A stretch of 43,027 nt of DNA from Acidimicrobiia bacterium (GCA_029210695.1 JARGFH010000032.1:1-43027), one strand, 5' to 3'. Positions 16,835 through 25,507 are shown, counted from the first letter of the stretch. Made by a program: numbers and translations. Notes: generated by a model not told the origin, from the sequence alone.

Positions 16835-18139
16835 GTGCCCCCACGCCTACCAGAGCGATATCAGTTCGAAGTCCGCCTCGGTCGCGATCGTGACATCGAG
16901 GAATGGCTCGCAACCGATACCGCCCTCGATCGGCCGGTGCTGATCCGAATTCTCGGCCCGGAAACGAGCGAGGAACGCCAAGCGGAGTTCTTTGAGGCAG
17001 TCCGTGGTGCTTCCAGCGCAAACCACACCCACCTCGCCTCCGTCTTCGCGGCGGATCGTCTCCCCGATGGTGCCTATTCGGTTTCTGAGTGGGCGGGAGG
17101 GATAACGCTTGAACACCGAAGGGAAGCAGGCGACACGATGCCGGTGCATGAGTTCCTTCCCAACGCCGCCGGACTGGCAGAGGCACTCGCAGCACTCCAC
17201 GAGCGTGGGATTCTGCACGGATCGATAGACGAGAAGTCGATCTTCTTCTCGCTGGCCCATCCCGCCAAACTCGCCGGCTTCGGGCGGCACGCGGAAGGCG
17301 CAAGCGCCAGCAAGGACGTTCGGGACCTCGCCACCACCCTCACCACGGCGGTCACCGGCTCCGCTTCGCATGACATCGCTCCATCGCAAATGGTTGACGG
17401 CCTGTCACCCGGTGTCGACCGGATCCTCAGCAGAGCAAGGGCCGGAGGCCTCGATGCGGCAGGCCTGGCCGAACTCTTGCGCGCCGCTCCAAGTTCAACC
17501 CTGCCGGGAGCAACGCCCGAACGAACCGTCTCCTGGAGGTGGATCCTGCCCGCCGTCGCCATGCTCGGCACCGCGATCATCCTCTTCCTGGTCGGACGTT
17601 CGCTCAACACGGGATCACAGGATCCGCTCATGTTTCCAATCTCGCCCAGAGGCACCATTTCCGAGACATCAACAACCACTACAACGACCGAGCAGGCCGG
17701 GACTCCCTCATCGAGCGTGTCCGTCGTCGATGTCCGCATCTTCGACCCCGAGGGGGACGGCGCGGAGCACAACCTGGAGATACCGAACCTCACGGACGGA
17801 ACCACCTCGACCTCGTGGACCACCGAGCGCTACAACGATCCCCTCCCTCTGGTCAAACGCGGGCTCGGCTTCGCCCTGGAGGTGGACGGAACACCGACGG
17901 GAGTCGAGCTTCTCGGCTCGACGGACGGGATGTCGTACCGGCTTCTCTGGGCTCGAACGTTCGGTGATACGATCGACGATTGGGAGCCCGTTGCCGGCGG
18001 TTCGATTCGAGACGGACGCGGATCAATCCAACTCCCGGGCAGGGCAGATGGATTCTGGCTCGTGTGGATCACCGACCTGCCCGCCGATCCGGAAGGCGGG
18101 TATGTCGGGGGCATCTCCGAAGTACGCTTCCTGCCATGA
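16835..18139 (+). CDS. Membrane-anchored pseudokinase (MviN/Rv3910 C-terminal type)
   Basis: Residues ~1-215 have a protein-kinase-like fold without catalytic residues. The beta-3 lysine position reads VLIRIL, the HRD loop reads LHGSIDEKSI and DFG reads GFG. One membrane helix follows (about 233-255, WILPAVAMLGTAIILFLVG), then a Ser/Thr linker and an exported discoidin-like domain. This is the layout of the C-terminal part of mycobacterial Rv3910, where the pseudokinase is fused behind the lipid II flippase MurJ and is known to recruit FhaA. Here the MurJ half is absent; the GTG start at 16835 has AGAGG just upstream. It overlaps sigM by ATGA. A role in regulating wall synthesis is inferred. 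Confidence 0.8.
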   Translation: MPPRLPERYQFEVRLGRDRDIEEWLATDTALDRPVLIRILGPETSEERQAEFFEAVRGASSANHTHLASVFAADRLPDGAYSVSEWAGGITLEHRREAGDTMPVHEFLPNAAGLAEALAALHERGILHGSIDEKSIFFSLAHPAKLAGFGRHAEGASASKDVRDLATTLTTAVTGSASHDIAPSQMVDGLSPGVDRILSRARAGGLDAAGLAELLRAAPSSTLPGATPERTVSWRWILPAVAMLGTAIILFLVGRSLNTGSQDPLMFPISPRGTISETSTTTTTTEQAGTPSSSVSVVDVRIFDPEGDGAEHNLEIPNLTDGTTSTSWTTERYNDPLPLVKRGLGFALEVDGTPTGVELLGSTDGMSYRLLWARTFGDTIDDWEPVAGGSIRDGRGSIQLPGRADGFWLVWITDLPADPEGGYVGGISEVRFLP

Positions 18140-18717
18140 CGGCACGCTCCGGCGAAGACCTCGCCCTGGTACACCGGTTCGTCGGTGGCGACAGGTCGGC
18201 GTTCGACGCGCTCGTCCGAGCCCATGAGGACCGCGTCTTCTCGGTCTGTCTGCGGGTGATGACCAACCGCGAGGCGGCACTCGACGCTACGCAGGAGACC
18301 TTTCTGACCCTGTACCGGAAAGCCGATCGTTTCACCGGGCAGGCTGCTTTCTCCACCTGGCTCTACCGGGTCGCCGTCAACACCTGCTACGACCTGCTGC
18401 GCAAGGAGAAGCGGCGCAGGGCAGATCCGCTGCCGGAGCACCTCGAGCCGGTTGACGCGAGAGGAGCAGACGGCTTCACATCGGCGGAGCTTCGCCCCGA
18501 CCTCACAAAGGCCCTGGCACGGATCCCCGACGAGTTTCGAGTCGCGGTCATTCTCTCCGACCTGGAGGATCGATCGATTGCCGAGATCGCCGAGGTTCTC
18601 GACATACCGACCGGGACGGCCAAATCCAGGATCTTTCGCGGTCGGAGGCTCCTCGCCGACATCTTGCGGAACCAAGACGACGGTCCGCGACGTCCAAGGA
18701 ACGATCAAGATGCATGA
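18136..18717 (+). CDS. sigM: ECF sigma factor, SigM-like
   Basis: RNA polymerase sigma factor of the extracytoplasmic-function group, 193 residues. Region 2 is in the first half (FDALVRAHEDRVFSVCLRV, then DATQETFLTLYRKADRF and FSTWLYRVAVNTCYDLLR) and region 4 near the end (VILSDLEDRSIAEIAEVLDI with GTAKSRIFRGRRLL as the DNA-recognition helix). The gene order with pseudokinase upstream and anti-sigma, trxB and trxA downstream is that of mycobacterial sigM. The ATG at 18136 overlaps the preceding stop; the following anti-sigma gene overlaps its end by eight bases. Confidence 0.92.
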   Translation: MTARSGEDLALVHRFVGGDRSAFDALVRAHEDRVFSVCLRVMTNREAALDATQETFLTLYRKADRFTGQAAFSTWLYRVAVNTCYDLLRKEKRRRADPLPEHLEPVDARGADGFTSAELRPDLTKALARIPDEFRVAVILSDLEDRSIAEIAEVLDIPTGTAKSRIFRGRRLLADILRNQDDGPRRPRNDQDA

Positions 18718-19540
18718 GCACAACTTCGACCTCATCGCCGCCTTTGCGGACGGCACGGCTTCCCGGGAGGAGGCCGTTGAGGCAGAACGCGCGGTCGGGA
18801 GTTGCTCTGAGTGTGCTGCTGAGCACGAAGCCCAGCTCGCCGTACTCGAGGTCCTCCGAGCTGCTCCGGCCGTTTCAATGACCGACATAGAACGTGGCGC
18901 CCTGCACCGCTCGCTCGCCGAGGCCCTCCCGGCCCGACCGGTCGGATGGTTCTCTAGATATGCCCCTCGTATCGCCGCCGTCGCCGCCGGATTTGCAGTC
19001 GTCGGCCTGGCTTCAGTTGCCATGCTCGGCCAGCTCACCGGAAACGACACGGCGGACGACGACTATGCAACCTCAGCCGAACTCTCTTCGGCTCGCAGTC
19101 AGATAGGAGATGCTGAGGCTCCTTCGCCCGTCGCTGAGGAAATGCTGTCCCAGGCGGATGCGCCGGGAACCTCCGACGATGCTCTCCAGTATTCGGCTGA
19201 GGGCGCCGGCGGCGATGGAACGGCACCCGATACCGCCACCACGACTGCGGCCGGGGCTCCGGCAGAAGTCGTTGAACTGACCGGGGCCGACCTAGAGGAC
19301 CTGGCAGACCTGGCCGTCACTAAAGAGATCCTGGAGCAGTTTGCCGTCGTGTCCGAGATGGTCAAGACATCCTGCCCGGAGCAGCTCCCGGACCAACCCC
19401 AGTTGGAGCTTGCCGCCGAGGTCGTGTTCGAAGGCGAACCCGCCTTCGTAGTTGTTTACACCACCGCCGCCGAGAGGGTGGCCCTGGCATTGTCCCTCCA
19501 GGACTGCTCGGTTCTCGGCGAGTTCGTCTCAACGCCTTAG
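18710..19540 (+). CDS. Membrane anti-sigma factor with zinc-finger-like N-terminus
   Basis: Probable regulator of the SigM-like factor encoded just before it. The N-terminal ~45 residues hold a His...CxxC arrangement (MHEHNF with GSCSECAAEHEA) of the anti-sigma zinc-finger type. One membrane helix follows at about 80-103 (RIAAVAAGFAVVGLASVAML), then an extracellular low-complexity Ala/Thr/Glu region and a C-terminal folded part with two cysteines (SCPEQ and LQDCSV). 276 residues. The start is ATG 18710; the frame extends upstream but overlaps sigM. Equivalent to mycobacterial Rv3912 by position. Confidence 0.85.
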   Translation: MHEHNFDLIAAFADGTASREEAVEAERAVGSCSECAAEHEAQLAVLEVLRAAPAVSMTDIERGALHRSLAEALPARPVGWFSRYAPRIAAVAAGFAVVGLASVAMLGQLTGNDTADDDYATSAELSSARSQIGDAEAPSPVAEEMLSQADAPGTSDDALQYSAEGAGGDGTAPDTATTTAAGAPAEVVELTGADLEDLADLAVTKEILEQFAVVSEMVKTSCPEQLPDQPQLELAAEVVFEGEPAFVVVYTTAAERVALALSLQDCSVLGEFVSTP

Positions 19541-19580
19541 CCTGGTCCCTGCCGCGTGCTCGGCCGCTAACCTCTGGTCC

Positions 19581-19865
19581 ATGGACGAATTCGCTATCAA
19601 GTTCGCCGATTTTCTCGAGAACACCACAACGAAGGTGCGGGAGATGACGGTCGACCGCATCAGCCGTGTGCTCAAGATTGCCGCCCTCGGACTCGTGGCA
19701 GCCACTCTGGGCCTCATTGCGGTTGTCTATCTATTCATCTCAATCATCCGTGCCCTCGCCGTCCCGCTCTCCGCTGCCGGTGCTTTCGCCGTGGTCGGGG
19801 GATTATTCCTGGCCGGCGGTGCGTTCATGTGGTGGAAGAGAACAAGGGAACCTGAGGAAAACTAG
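19581..19865 (+). CDS. Small two-helix membrane protein
   Basis: 94 residues with an amphipathic N-terminus ([30 protein letters not shown] is hydrophilic), two hydrophobic segments at about 34-56 and 61-82, and a charged end ([11 protein letters not shown]). It resembles the small phage-holin/DUF-type membrane proteins found beside trxB in some actinomycetes, but I do not recognise a named family. It lies two bases before trxB. A TAACCT hexamer (19568-19573) seven bases before the ATG suggests its own leaderless promoter. Confidence 0.75.
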   Translation: MDEFAIKFADFLENTTTKVREMTVDRISRVLKIAALGLVAATLGLIAVVYLFISIIRALAVPLSAAGAFAVVGGLFLAGGAFMWWKRTREPEEN

Positions 19866-19867
19866 AC

Positions 19868-20791
19868 ATGCCCGAAAGAGTCATAATCATCGGGTCCGGC
19901 CCCGCCGGACTCACAGCAGCGTTGTATGCAGGTCGTGGCGATCTCGATCCGCTCGTCTTTGAGGGCAGCCAGGCAGGCGGCCAGCTGATGATCACCACCG
20001 GCGTTGAGAACTTCCCCGGTTTTCCGGATGGGATCATGGGTCCCGAGCTGATGGAACGCGTGCGCAAGCAAGCCGAACGATTTGCTCCCCGGATCCACAC
20101 TGTCGACGTTACGAAGGTCGATCTCTCGACCCGGCCCTTCAGGGTCTGGGTGGACGCGGATGAATACGAGGCCGAATCAATCATCATCGCCACCGGGGCG
20201 TCCGCCCGTTGGCTCGGCATTCCGGGGGAAGAGAAACTCCGGGGGCGCGGCGTATCAGCCTGCGCCACCTGTGACGGTTTCTTCTTCCGTGACAAAGAAC
20301 TGGTCGTCGTGGGTGGCGGTGACTCCGCCATGGAGGAGGCGCTGTTCCTGACCAAGTTCGCATCCAAGGTGACGGTAATCCACCGCCGGGACGAGTTCCG
20401 CGCTTCGGCCATCATGGCCAGACGCGTCCTCGAGCACGAGAAGATCGAGGTGCTCTGGAACACAACAATCGTCGAGGTCTTGGGCGACGACGGGGTTACG
20501 GGCGTCCGGATCAAGAACGTCGAATCGGGTGAAGTGACCGACATGCAAACCGATGGGTACTTCGTAGCCATCGGTCACGAGCCCAACACGGGGATCTTCA
20601 AGGGCCAACTGGCGTTGGACGAGGCGGGCTATATCGAGCTGCGAGGCGATGGTTCAACAGCTACCTCCGTTGAGGGGGTCTACGCCGCCGGCGACGTGGC
20701 CGATCACATCTACCGGCAAGCAATCACCGCGGCCGGTACCGGCTGCCAGGCAGCCATCGACGCCGAACGCTGGCTCGCCGACCAAAGCTGA
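19868..20791 (+). CDS. trxB: Thioredoxin reductase
   Basis: FAD- and NADPH-dependent reductase that keeps thioredoxin reduced. FAD motif [17 protein letters not shown] at the N-terminus, redox pair CATCDG near residue 135, NADPH motif [15 protein letters not shown], and the second FAD-binding block [23 protein letters not shown] at the C-terminus. 307 residues, the normal low-Mr bacterial length. GAGGAAA precedes the ATG. Directly followed by trxA. Confidence 0.97.
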   Translation: MPERVIIIGSGPAGLTAALYAGRGDLDPLVFEGSQAGGQLMITTGVENFPGFPDGIMGPELMERVRKQAERFAPRIHTVDVTKVDLSTRPFRVWVDADEYEAESIIIATGASARWLGIPGEEKLRGRGVSACATCDGFFFRDKELVVVGGGDSAMEEALFLTKFASKVTVIHRRDEFRASAIMARRVLEHEKIEVLWNTTIVEVLGDDGVTGVRIKNVESGEVTDMQTDGYFVAIGHEPNTGIFKGQLALDEAGYIELRGDGSTATSVEGVYAAGDVADHIYRQAITAAGTGCQAAIDAERWLADQS

Positions 20792-20834
20792 CTCCCCGAC
20801 CGGCGGGGCGCTGAAGATCCTTCAGGAGGAACCC

Positions 20835-21158
20835 ATGAGTAACAAGATCACTATCAACGACGCCACATTTCAGGATGCGATTTCTGGAGACAAGGCGGTA
20901 ATCGTCGATTTCTGGGCAGAGTGGTGCGGACCATGCAAGATGGTCGAGCCGATCCTGGACGAAATTGCGGGTGAATACCCCGACAAACTCGTCCTGGCCA
21001 AGCTGAACATCGACGACAACCCGCAAAGCGCCGCAGACTACGGGGTCATGAGCATTCCGACCATGATCGTGTTCAGGAACGGCCAGAAGGCCAAGACGAT
21101 CGTAGGAGCGCGACCCAAGCATCAGATGCTGAAGGAACTCGCCGAGTTCATCGGATAA
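20835..21158 (+). CDS. trxA: Thioredoxin
   Basis: Disulfide reductase of 107 residues with the active site FWAEWCGPCKM and the cis-proline in SIPTMIVF. The substrate of the reductase encoded just upstream. The start is ATG 20835 behind a full AGGAGG site; the frame is open further up but overlaps trxB. Confidence 0.97.
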   Translation: MSNKITINDATFQDAISGDKAVIVDFWAEWCGPCKMVEPILDEIAGEYPDKLVLAKLNIDDNPQSAADYGVMSIPTMIVFRNGQKAKTIVGARPKHQMLKELAEFIG

Positions 21159-21235
21159 CGAGAGTCCGCTCGGCCCCGCCACCGCAAGACCAACAACGGA
21201 TGGTGCACGCCGCCCACGGGGGACGGGATACGTAG

Positions 21236-21241
21236 TACGTT
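21236..21241 (+). promoter_or_regulatory. -10 element, probable leaderless start of cwlM-like gene
   Basis: TACGTT ends seven bases before the ATG at 21249. No ribosome site lies between, and no clear -35 is seen. Confidence 0.4.
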
Positions 21242-21248
21242 ATGGGCC

Positions 21249-22217
21249 ATGCGACTGTACCGAGTCGGAGATTCCGGCGAGCCGATCCGAGACATTCAGG
21301 GTCGGCTCTCGTCGTTGGGCTTCGATTGTTCACCCGACCCCCGCGGAGAGTTTCTCGACGGCACCGCCGCTGCTGTCATTTCTTTCCAACAGATTCGTGG
21401 GTTGGACCCGGACGGCATCGTAGGCTCGGACACCTGGCGTTCCCTGTACGAGGCGGGTTTTCGTCTCGGCGATCGGATCCTCTATCACCGTCGGCCGATG
21501 CTGCGCGGAGATGACGTTGAAGAACTGCAACGACGCCTCAACGCACTGGGTTTCGACGCAGGAAAGGTCGATGGCATCTTCGGACCCGATACTGCACGAG
21601 CGATGATCGATTTCCAGACCAATCGCGGCATGCCGGTAGACGGAACTGCCGGCCCCGAAGTGATCGCAGAGCTGCAGTCCGTGAGCAAAGCCAGCCGCAA
21701 GACGGGACGCGAGGCCGTACGGGAACGAGAATGGATGCGTAATCTCCCTCGCTCATTGGTCGGGAGCCGGGCCTGCTTCGACCCCTCTTGTAGAGATGAC
21801 GTGGAGGCGGCGGCCGCCTGGGCAATGGCTTCTGCCGCAGCTAAGATCTTCCAGGTGTTGGGAGGACGACCGCTCTTCTCGCGCGGTGTCGACGTTTACT
21901 CGACTGAGTCGATTCGGGCTCGCCGGGCAAATCGTATGGGGGCAGATCTGATCGTCTCGTTGCGGCTCCCCCAGGCGGACAAACCCGGGGTCTACTTCTT
22001 CGCTTCCGCGATGAGCCGCAGCGATGCTGGGGCGCTGCTTGCCGCCTCAATCGCGTCTCGCCTCGACCTACCGATCGGCGGACGGGCCGCTCCCATCCTC
22101 AAGCACACCAGATCGCCGGCAGTGATCGTTGCGCACCCGACGCTGGGACCGGAACACGCGAAAGGATTGGTCGCCGGTATCAACGGCTTCTTTGTCGACG
22201 CCGGCGATCAGGAATAG
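21249..22217 (+). CDS. cwlM: CwlM-like peptidoglycan-binding protein with dead amidase domain
   Basis: Two tandem peptidoglycan-binding repeats (about 1-65, LGFDCSPDPRGEFLDGTAAAVISFQ, and 80-145, LGFDAGKVDGIFGPDTARAMIDFQ) precede an amidase_3-like domain. The zinc ligands are missing: the usual DPGHGG reads FDPSCRDD (near 175) and the SxH motif reads SLRLP (near 238). In mycobacteria CwlM is a non-enzymatic cytoplasmic activator of MurA (and binds FhaA when phosphorylated), encoded at this same position after trxC. No signal peptide is seen, which fits a cytoplasmic role. Function is inferred from synteny and the lost ligands. It overlaps the end of parB tail to tail by ten bases. Confidence 0.85.
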   Translation: MRLYRVGDSGEPIRDIQGRLSSLGFDCSPDPRGEFLDGTAAAVISFQQIRGLDPDGIVGSDTWRSLYEAGFRLGDRILYHRRPMLRGDDVEELQRRLNALGFDAGKVDGIFGPDTARAMIDFQTNRGMPVDGTAGPEVIAELQSVSKASRKTGREAVREREWMRNLPRSLVGSRACFDPSCRDDVEAAAAWAMASAAAKIFQVLGGRPLFSRGVDVYSTESIRARRANRMGADLIVSLRLPQADKPGVYFFASAMSRSDAGALLAASIASRLDLPIGGRAAPILKHTRSPAVIVAHPTLGPEHAKGLVAGINGFFVDAGDQE

Positions 22218-23062
22218 AAGTCCCGATAGATTCGTTCTAATTCGTCAAGTGACGAAAAGTTGATCGTGACTTTCCCCTTGTCCCCTCGATACTGGATCTT
22301 CACCGGCGTGCCCAGGTGTTCCGAAAGCCTGTGTTCCAGCTCGATGATGGCAACGGGACGAATCTGGGTGACCGTCTGCTTGGGTGGCTGATTCCTGTCG
22401 TTTGCACGGACGCGCACTGCGTCCTCGACCTGGCGGACCGACCACCCTTCGTCGACAGCGCGCCTTGCGATGTGTTCGGCAAAGGCAACGTCTTCGACGT
22501 TGAGGAGCGCTCGCGCCGCGCCGGCACTGAGCTCTCTTCGCTCGACCATGCCCTGGATCACGGCAGGTAGCTGCAGCAGGCGCAAGGCATTGGTCACGGT
22601 GGCGCGGCTCTTCCCCACTCGTTTTCCGATGTCTTCGTGGGTGAGCTCGAAATCCTCGTGTAGTTGGCGATACGCAGCAGCTTCTTCGAGTGCGCCCAGG
22701 TCTTCGCGTTGAACGTTCTCGATGAGTGCTTCGGTGAGCGTGCCCTGATTATCCGTCGTCCTGACCATTGCAGGAATCTCATTGAGGCCCGCACGTCTGG
22801 CCGCCCGCCACCGCCGTTCTCCTGCGATCAACTCATACCGGTTCTCCTCGATCGATCGGACAACGATCGGCTGGAGGACTCCAACCTCGACGATAGAGGC
22901 AGTCAACTCCTCTAAAGTAGCTTCATCGAACGACACCCGCGGTTGTTGGGGATTGGGTTCGATGTGGTCGATCGGAAGTACCGCATATCCCTGCTCAATG
23001 GAGTCGTGCTGGGGGATCAGTGCTTCGAGGCCCCTCCCGAGACCACTACGGCGTGCCGGCAT
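22208..23062 (-). CDS. parB: Chromosome-partitioning protein ParB
   Basis: CTP-dependent DNA clamp that loads at parS and organises origin segregation. It starts MPARRSGLGRGLEALIP, the typical ParA-interacting N-terminus, then VLPIDHIEPNPQQPR, the CTP-binding GERRWRAARRAG, the DNA-recognition helix-turn-helix GKSRATVTNALRLLQLP, and a C-terminal dimerisation domain. 284 residues. ATG 23062 is chosen because the longer frame overlaps parA. parS-type sites are 1.4 kb upstream. Confidence 0.95.
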   Translation of the reverse strand: MPARRSGLGRGLEALIPQHDSIEQGYAVLPIDHIEPNPQQPRVSFDEATLEELTASIVEVGVLQPIVVRSIEENRYELIAGERRWRAARRAGLNEIPAMVRTTDNQGTLTEALIENVQREDLGALEEAAAYRQLHEDFELTHEDIGKRVGKSRATVTNALRLLQLPAVIQGMVERRELSAGAARALLNVEDVAFAEHIARRAVDEGWSVRQVEDAVRVRANDRNQPPKQTVTQIRPVAIIELEHRLSEHLGTPVKIQYRGDKGKVTINFSSLDELERIYRDFYS

Positions 23063-23072
23063 CGTTCCTCCC

Positions 23073-23858
23073 CTACTCGCTCTTGTGTCGCTGAATGAAC
23101 TCACGGCCCAACTCGCGGTAGGCAATCGCCCCCCTGCTCATCGGGTCAAACGACTCTATTGGTTCTCCGTACGATGGTGCTTCAGACAGGCGAACCGAGC
23201 GAGGAATGATCGTTCTGTAGGCCTTGTCGCCGAAATGATCTCTCACCTGTGCAGCTACGTCCGCAGACAGCTTCGTACGGGCGTCGTACATGGTGAGAAC
23301 GACACCACCTATCTCGAGCTCCGGGTTGAGGCTTCCCTTCACCAAATCGACATTGCGGACGAGTTGGCTCAACCCTTCAAGAGCGTAGTATTCACTTTGG
23401 ATCGGAATGAACACTTCGTCTGCGGCTGCGAGCCCGTTGATGGTCAAGAGGCCAAGGGAGGGAGGGCAGTCGATCAGGACGAAGTCGTACATGCCGGCCA
23501 CGTCTTTGAGTGCCATCTTCAGTTTCAGCTCGCGCGAGAACATTGAAACGAGTTCGATCTCCGCGCCGGCCAGGTCGATTGTGGCGGGAATGACATGAAG
23601 GTCCCGAACGCTCGTAGGCTCAATAACGTCAACTAACGTAGACTCGCCTATTAGCAGGTCGTACATGGACGCATCGATCATCGAGCGGTCAATTCCGAGG
23701 CCGGAGGTCGCGTTACCTTGGGGGTCGAGGTCCGCGAGAAGGACTCGCTGACCCTGGTATGCAAGCGCAGCCGCGAGGTTCACGGCGGTGGTCGACTTGC
23801 CTACCCCGCCCTTCTGGTTGGCAATTGCAACGATGAGTGGGGGGTTGTCAGCGGTCAC
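23073..23858 (-). CDS. parA: Chromosome-partitioning ATPase ParA/Soj
   Basis: Deviant Walker ATPase that moves ParB-parS complexes. P-loop QKGGVGKSTTAVNLA at the N-terminus, LLADLDPQGNATSGLG, and the Walker B VLIDCPPSLGLLT. 261 residues from GTG 23858 (VTADNPPLIVAIANQKGG). This start overlaps the rsmG end by eleven bases; a longer version up to 23927 would lie inside rsmG. parB follows ten bases downstream. Confidence 0.95.
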   Translation of the reverse strand: MTADNPPLIVAIANQKGGVGKSTTAVNLAAALAYQGQRVLLADLDPQGNATSGLGIDRSMIDASMYDLLIGESTLVDVIEPTSVRDLHVIPATIDLAGAEIELVSMFSRELKLKMALKDVAGMYDFVLIDCPPSLGLLTINGLAAADEVFIPIQSEYYALEGLSQLVRNVDLVKGSLNPELEIGGVVLTMYDARTKLSADVAAQVRDHFGDKAYRTIIPRSVRLSEAPSYGEPIESFDPMSRGAIAYRELGREFIQRHKSE

Positions 23859-24474
23859 GAGGACCAATGATAAGGATCTTTCCTCCGCCGTCAAGGACCT
23901 TTGGTGGAATAGAGACCACCCGTCCATCCGGGATCGCCGTACAAACGTCCCTAGCCTGCCGGGTCAGGCCTACGACGGCCCGGCCCCGAGGGGTTAGTAG
24001 ATGGGCGATTCGCTCCGCAAGTACGGCCGGCGTGTTCACTCCTCTCGCCACTACCGCCTCATATGCGCCACTGTGGTCCTCGTACGTTCCCTGAACCACC
24101 CTCACGTTCGCCAGGTCCAGCACGCGAACGGCCCTACGGAGGAGGTCCGCTCGCCGGCCGGATCGGTCGAGCAGAGTCCAACGGCTCGTTGGCCAGAGAA
24201 TCGCCAGCGGAATGCCGGGCAGGCCTACGCCGCTGCCTACATCGACGCCGGATCGGGGAGCCGCTTCGTCGAACCATGCCTTGGCGAATGCCAAGGAATC
24301 GCATATGTGCCGGTCCCAGAGGCGGGGCGCCTCGTCAGGGCCGATTCCACCGGACGGAAGCGCTTCGGATAGCAGCCAGTCGGCATAGCTGTGAAGGACA
24401 CGGGTCTGATCCCTACCGAGAGGTACCCCTACCCATTTCCTCACGCGCTCCAGGTGACTCTGTTGCTGTGCCAT
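23848..24474 (-). CDS. rsmG: 16S rRNA (guanine527-N7)-methyltransferase
   Basis: SAM-dependent methylation of 16S rRNA G527. The SAM-binding motif is DVGSGVGLPGIPLAI near residue 75, followed by TLLDRSGRRADLLRRA and the family segment VVARGVNTPAVLAE. The start is uncertain: ATGs at 24474, 24480 and 24486 are in frame; 24474 lies seven bases after TATGCT and gives 208 residues. Upstream lies a parS-type palindrome overlapping the promoter. First gene of rsmG-parA-parB. Confidence 0.9.
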   Translation of the reverse strand: MAQQQSHLERVRKWVGVPLGRDQTRVLHSYADWLLSEALPSGGIGPDEAPRLWDRHICDSLAFAKAWFDEAAPRSGVDVGSGVGLPGIPLAILWPTSRWTLLDRSGRRADLLRRAVRVLDLANVRVVQGTYEDHSGAYEAVVARGVNTPAVLAERIAHLLTPRGRAVVGLTRQARDVCTAIPDGRVVSIPPKVLDGGGKILIIGPRDR

Positions 24475-24486
24475 TGACATCAGCAT

Positions 24487-24502
24487 AGTTACACGTGGAA
24501 CC
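24487..24502. promoter_or_regulatory. Degenerate parS-like site
   Basis: AGTTACACGTGGAACC matches the better site at 24523 in 13 of 16 bases and keeps the central CACGTG. It lies between that site and the rsmG start, so ParB bound there could affect rsmG-parA-parB expression. Confidence 0.45.
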
Positions 24503-24522
24503 TCCTGGCTTTCGTTCGGCCA

Positions 24523-24538
24523 TGTTCCACGTGGAACA
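24523..24538. promoter_or_regulatory. parS: parS site
   Basis: TGTTCCACGTGGAACA is a perfect 16-base palindrome and differs from the classic bacterial parS (TGTTTCACGTGAAACA) only at one symmetric pair. It lies just upstream of rsmG-parA-parB and about 4.5 kb from oriC, where ParB sites are expected. Confidence 0.9.
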
Positions 24539-24541
24539 TAC

Positions 24542-24573
24542 AAGAAGCCCCACCGCCAGGGGTGGGGCTTCTT
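24542..24573 (-). terminator. Terminator after jag
   Basis: A 13-bp perfect stem (AAGAAGCCCCACC with GGTGGGGCTTCTT) and a six-base loop, ending in CTTCTT, lies between the jag stop and the parS site. It should end the rpmH-to-jag transcript. Confidence 0.85.
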
Positions 24574-24619
24574 ACTGAACGTCTACTGAATGCGCCGAAA
24601 GGGCCGTTGCCCCACGCGG

Positions 24620-25507
24620 CTACTCCGCCGACACGACCACGCTGCGATGCGGTTCTTCGCCCTCGGAAAACGAGCGCACGCCATCGATCTCGGCGATTGC
24701 GTCGTGAATCACTTTCCGATCGCTCGGGTTCATCGACTCGAGCATGACTTCTCCGCCCTCTGCCAGAACTTGTTCCGCCAGGCGCTTGGCGTAGATTTGC
24801 AGTGCCTCGCGACGCTGTTCGGCGTAGCCGGCTATGTCGAGGCGCAGTCGAGTACCTTCGCGGATCTTGCGCTGGGCAACGGTTCGGGTGATCTCGTGAA
24901 CGGACTGCATGATGGATCCTCGTTGTCCGATCAGGGCCTCTGTCTGTGCACCGTCGATCGACGCGAACACAATCCCTTCCTCTCCATGCGCCTTAACTTC
25001 TCCTTCGAGACCGAAAGCTCCGACCAGGCCTTCGAGAAAGGACTGCACGACTTCGACGCGCTCGTCCATCGTCACTTCCGGCAGATCCGACTCAGGCTCA
25101 TTCGAAGGTGCGGTCTTCCGATCCATGGTTTCCTCCTGCCGTTGAGGGCGCCGTGGCCTACCGTCTGCCTTCGGCTTGTTGTCGCTCCGTTGTTGTCTTG
25201 ATGCGTTCTGTTCCGAACGGCCACCACCCTCACTCCCTTGGGTCCGTCGTGATTGCCTCGGCTTGTCCCGACCGGATGATTGCTGACGACCGTCGCTCCC
25301 TTGTGGCTTGCGTCGCCTCTTGGCGCGTCTCTTCGGCTTTGCCTTGACCCGGACTATGGCATCAGCACGGCCCATACCCAGGAAACCCTTCTCGGCCTGC
25401 TGGATGACCTCGACGTCTGCGAACTCGGCCGATTCCAATCCCAGTTCGGAAAGAGCGGCTTCCACGGCTACCTGAACGGTTCTTCCTTTGACTTCGACCC
25501 ACTCCAC
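24620..25507 (-). CDS. jag: Jag/KhpB RNA-binding protein
   Basis: Single-stranded-RNA-binding protein of the KhpB family, tied to cell-wall and division control in Gram-positives. Domain order: Jag-N (residues 1-50, VEWVEVKGRTVQVAVEAAL, with EKGFLGMG), a long Arg/Lys/Gln/Ser-rich linker of about 80 residues, a KH domain with ALIGQRGSIMQ (GxxG loop), and a C-terminal R3H domain with NPSDRKVIHDAI. At 295 residues it is longer than most because of the linker. GTG 25507 overlaps the yidC TAG by one base. Confidence 0.93.
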   Translation of the reverse strand: MEWVEVKGRTVQVAVEAALSELGLESAEFADVEVIQQAEKGFLGMGRADAIVRVKAKPKRRAKRRRKPQGSDGRQQSSGRDKPRQSRRTQGSEGGGRSEQNASRQQRSDNKPKADGRPRRPQRQEETMDRKTAPSNEPESDLPEVTMDERVEVVQSFLEGLVGAFGLEGEVKAHGEEGIVFASIDGAQTEALIGQRGSIMQSVHEITRTVAQRKIREGTRLRLDIAGYAEQRREALQIYAKRLAEQVLAEGGEVMLESMNPSDRKVIHDAIAEIDGVRSFSEGEEPHRSVVVSAE

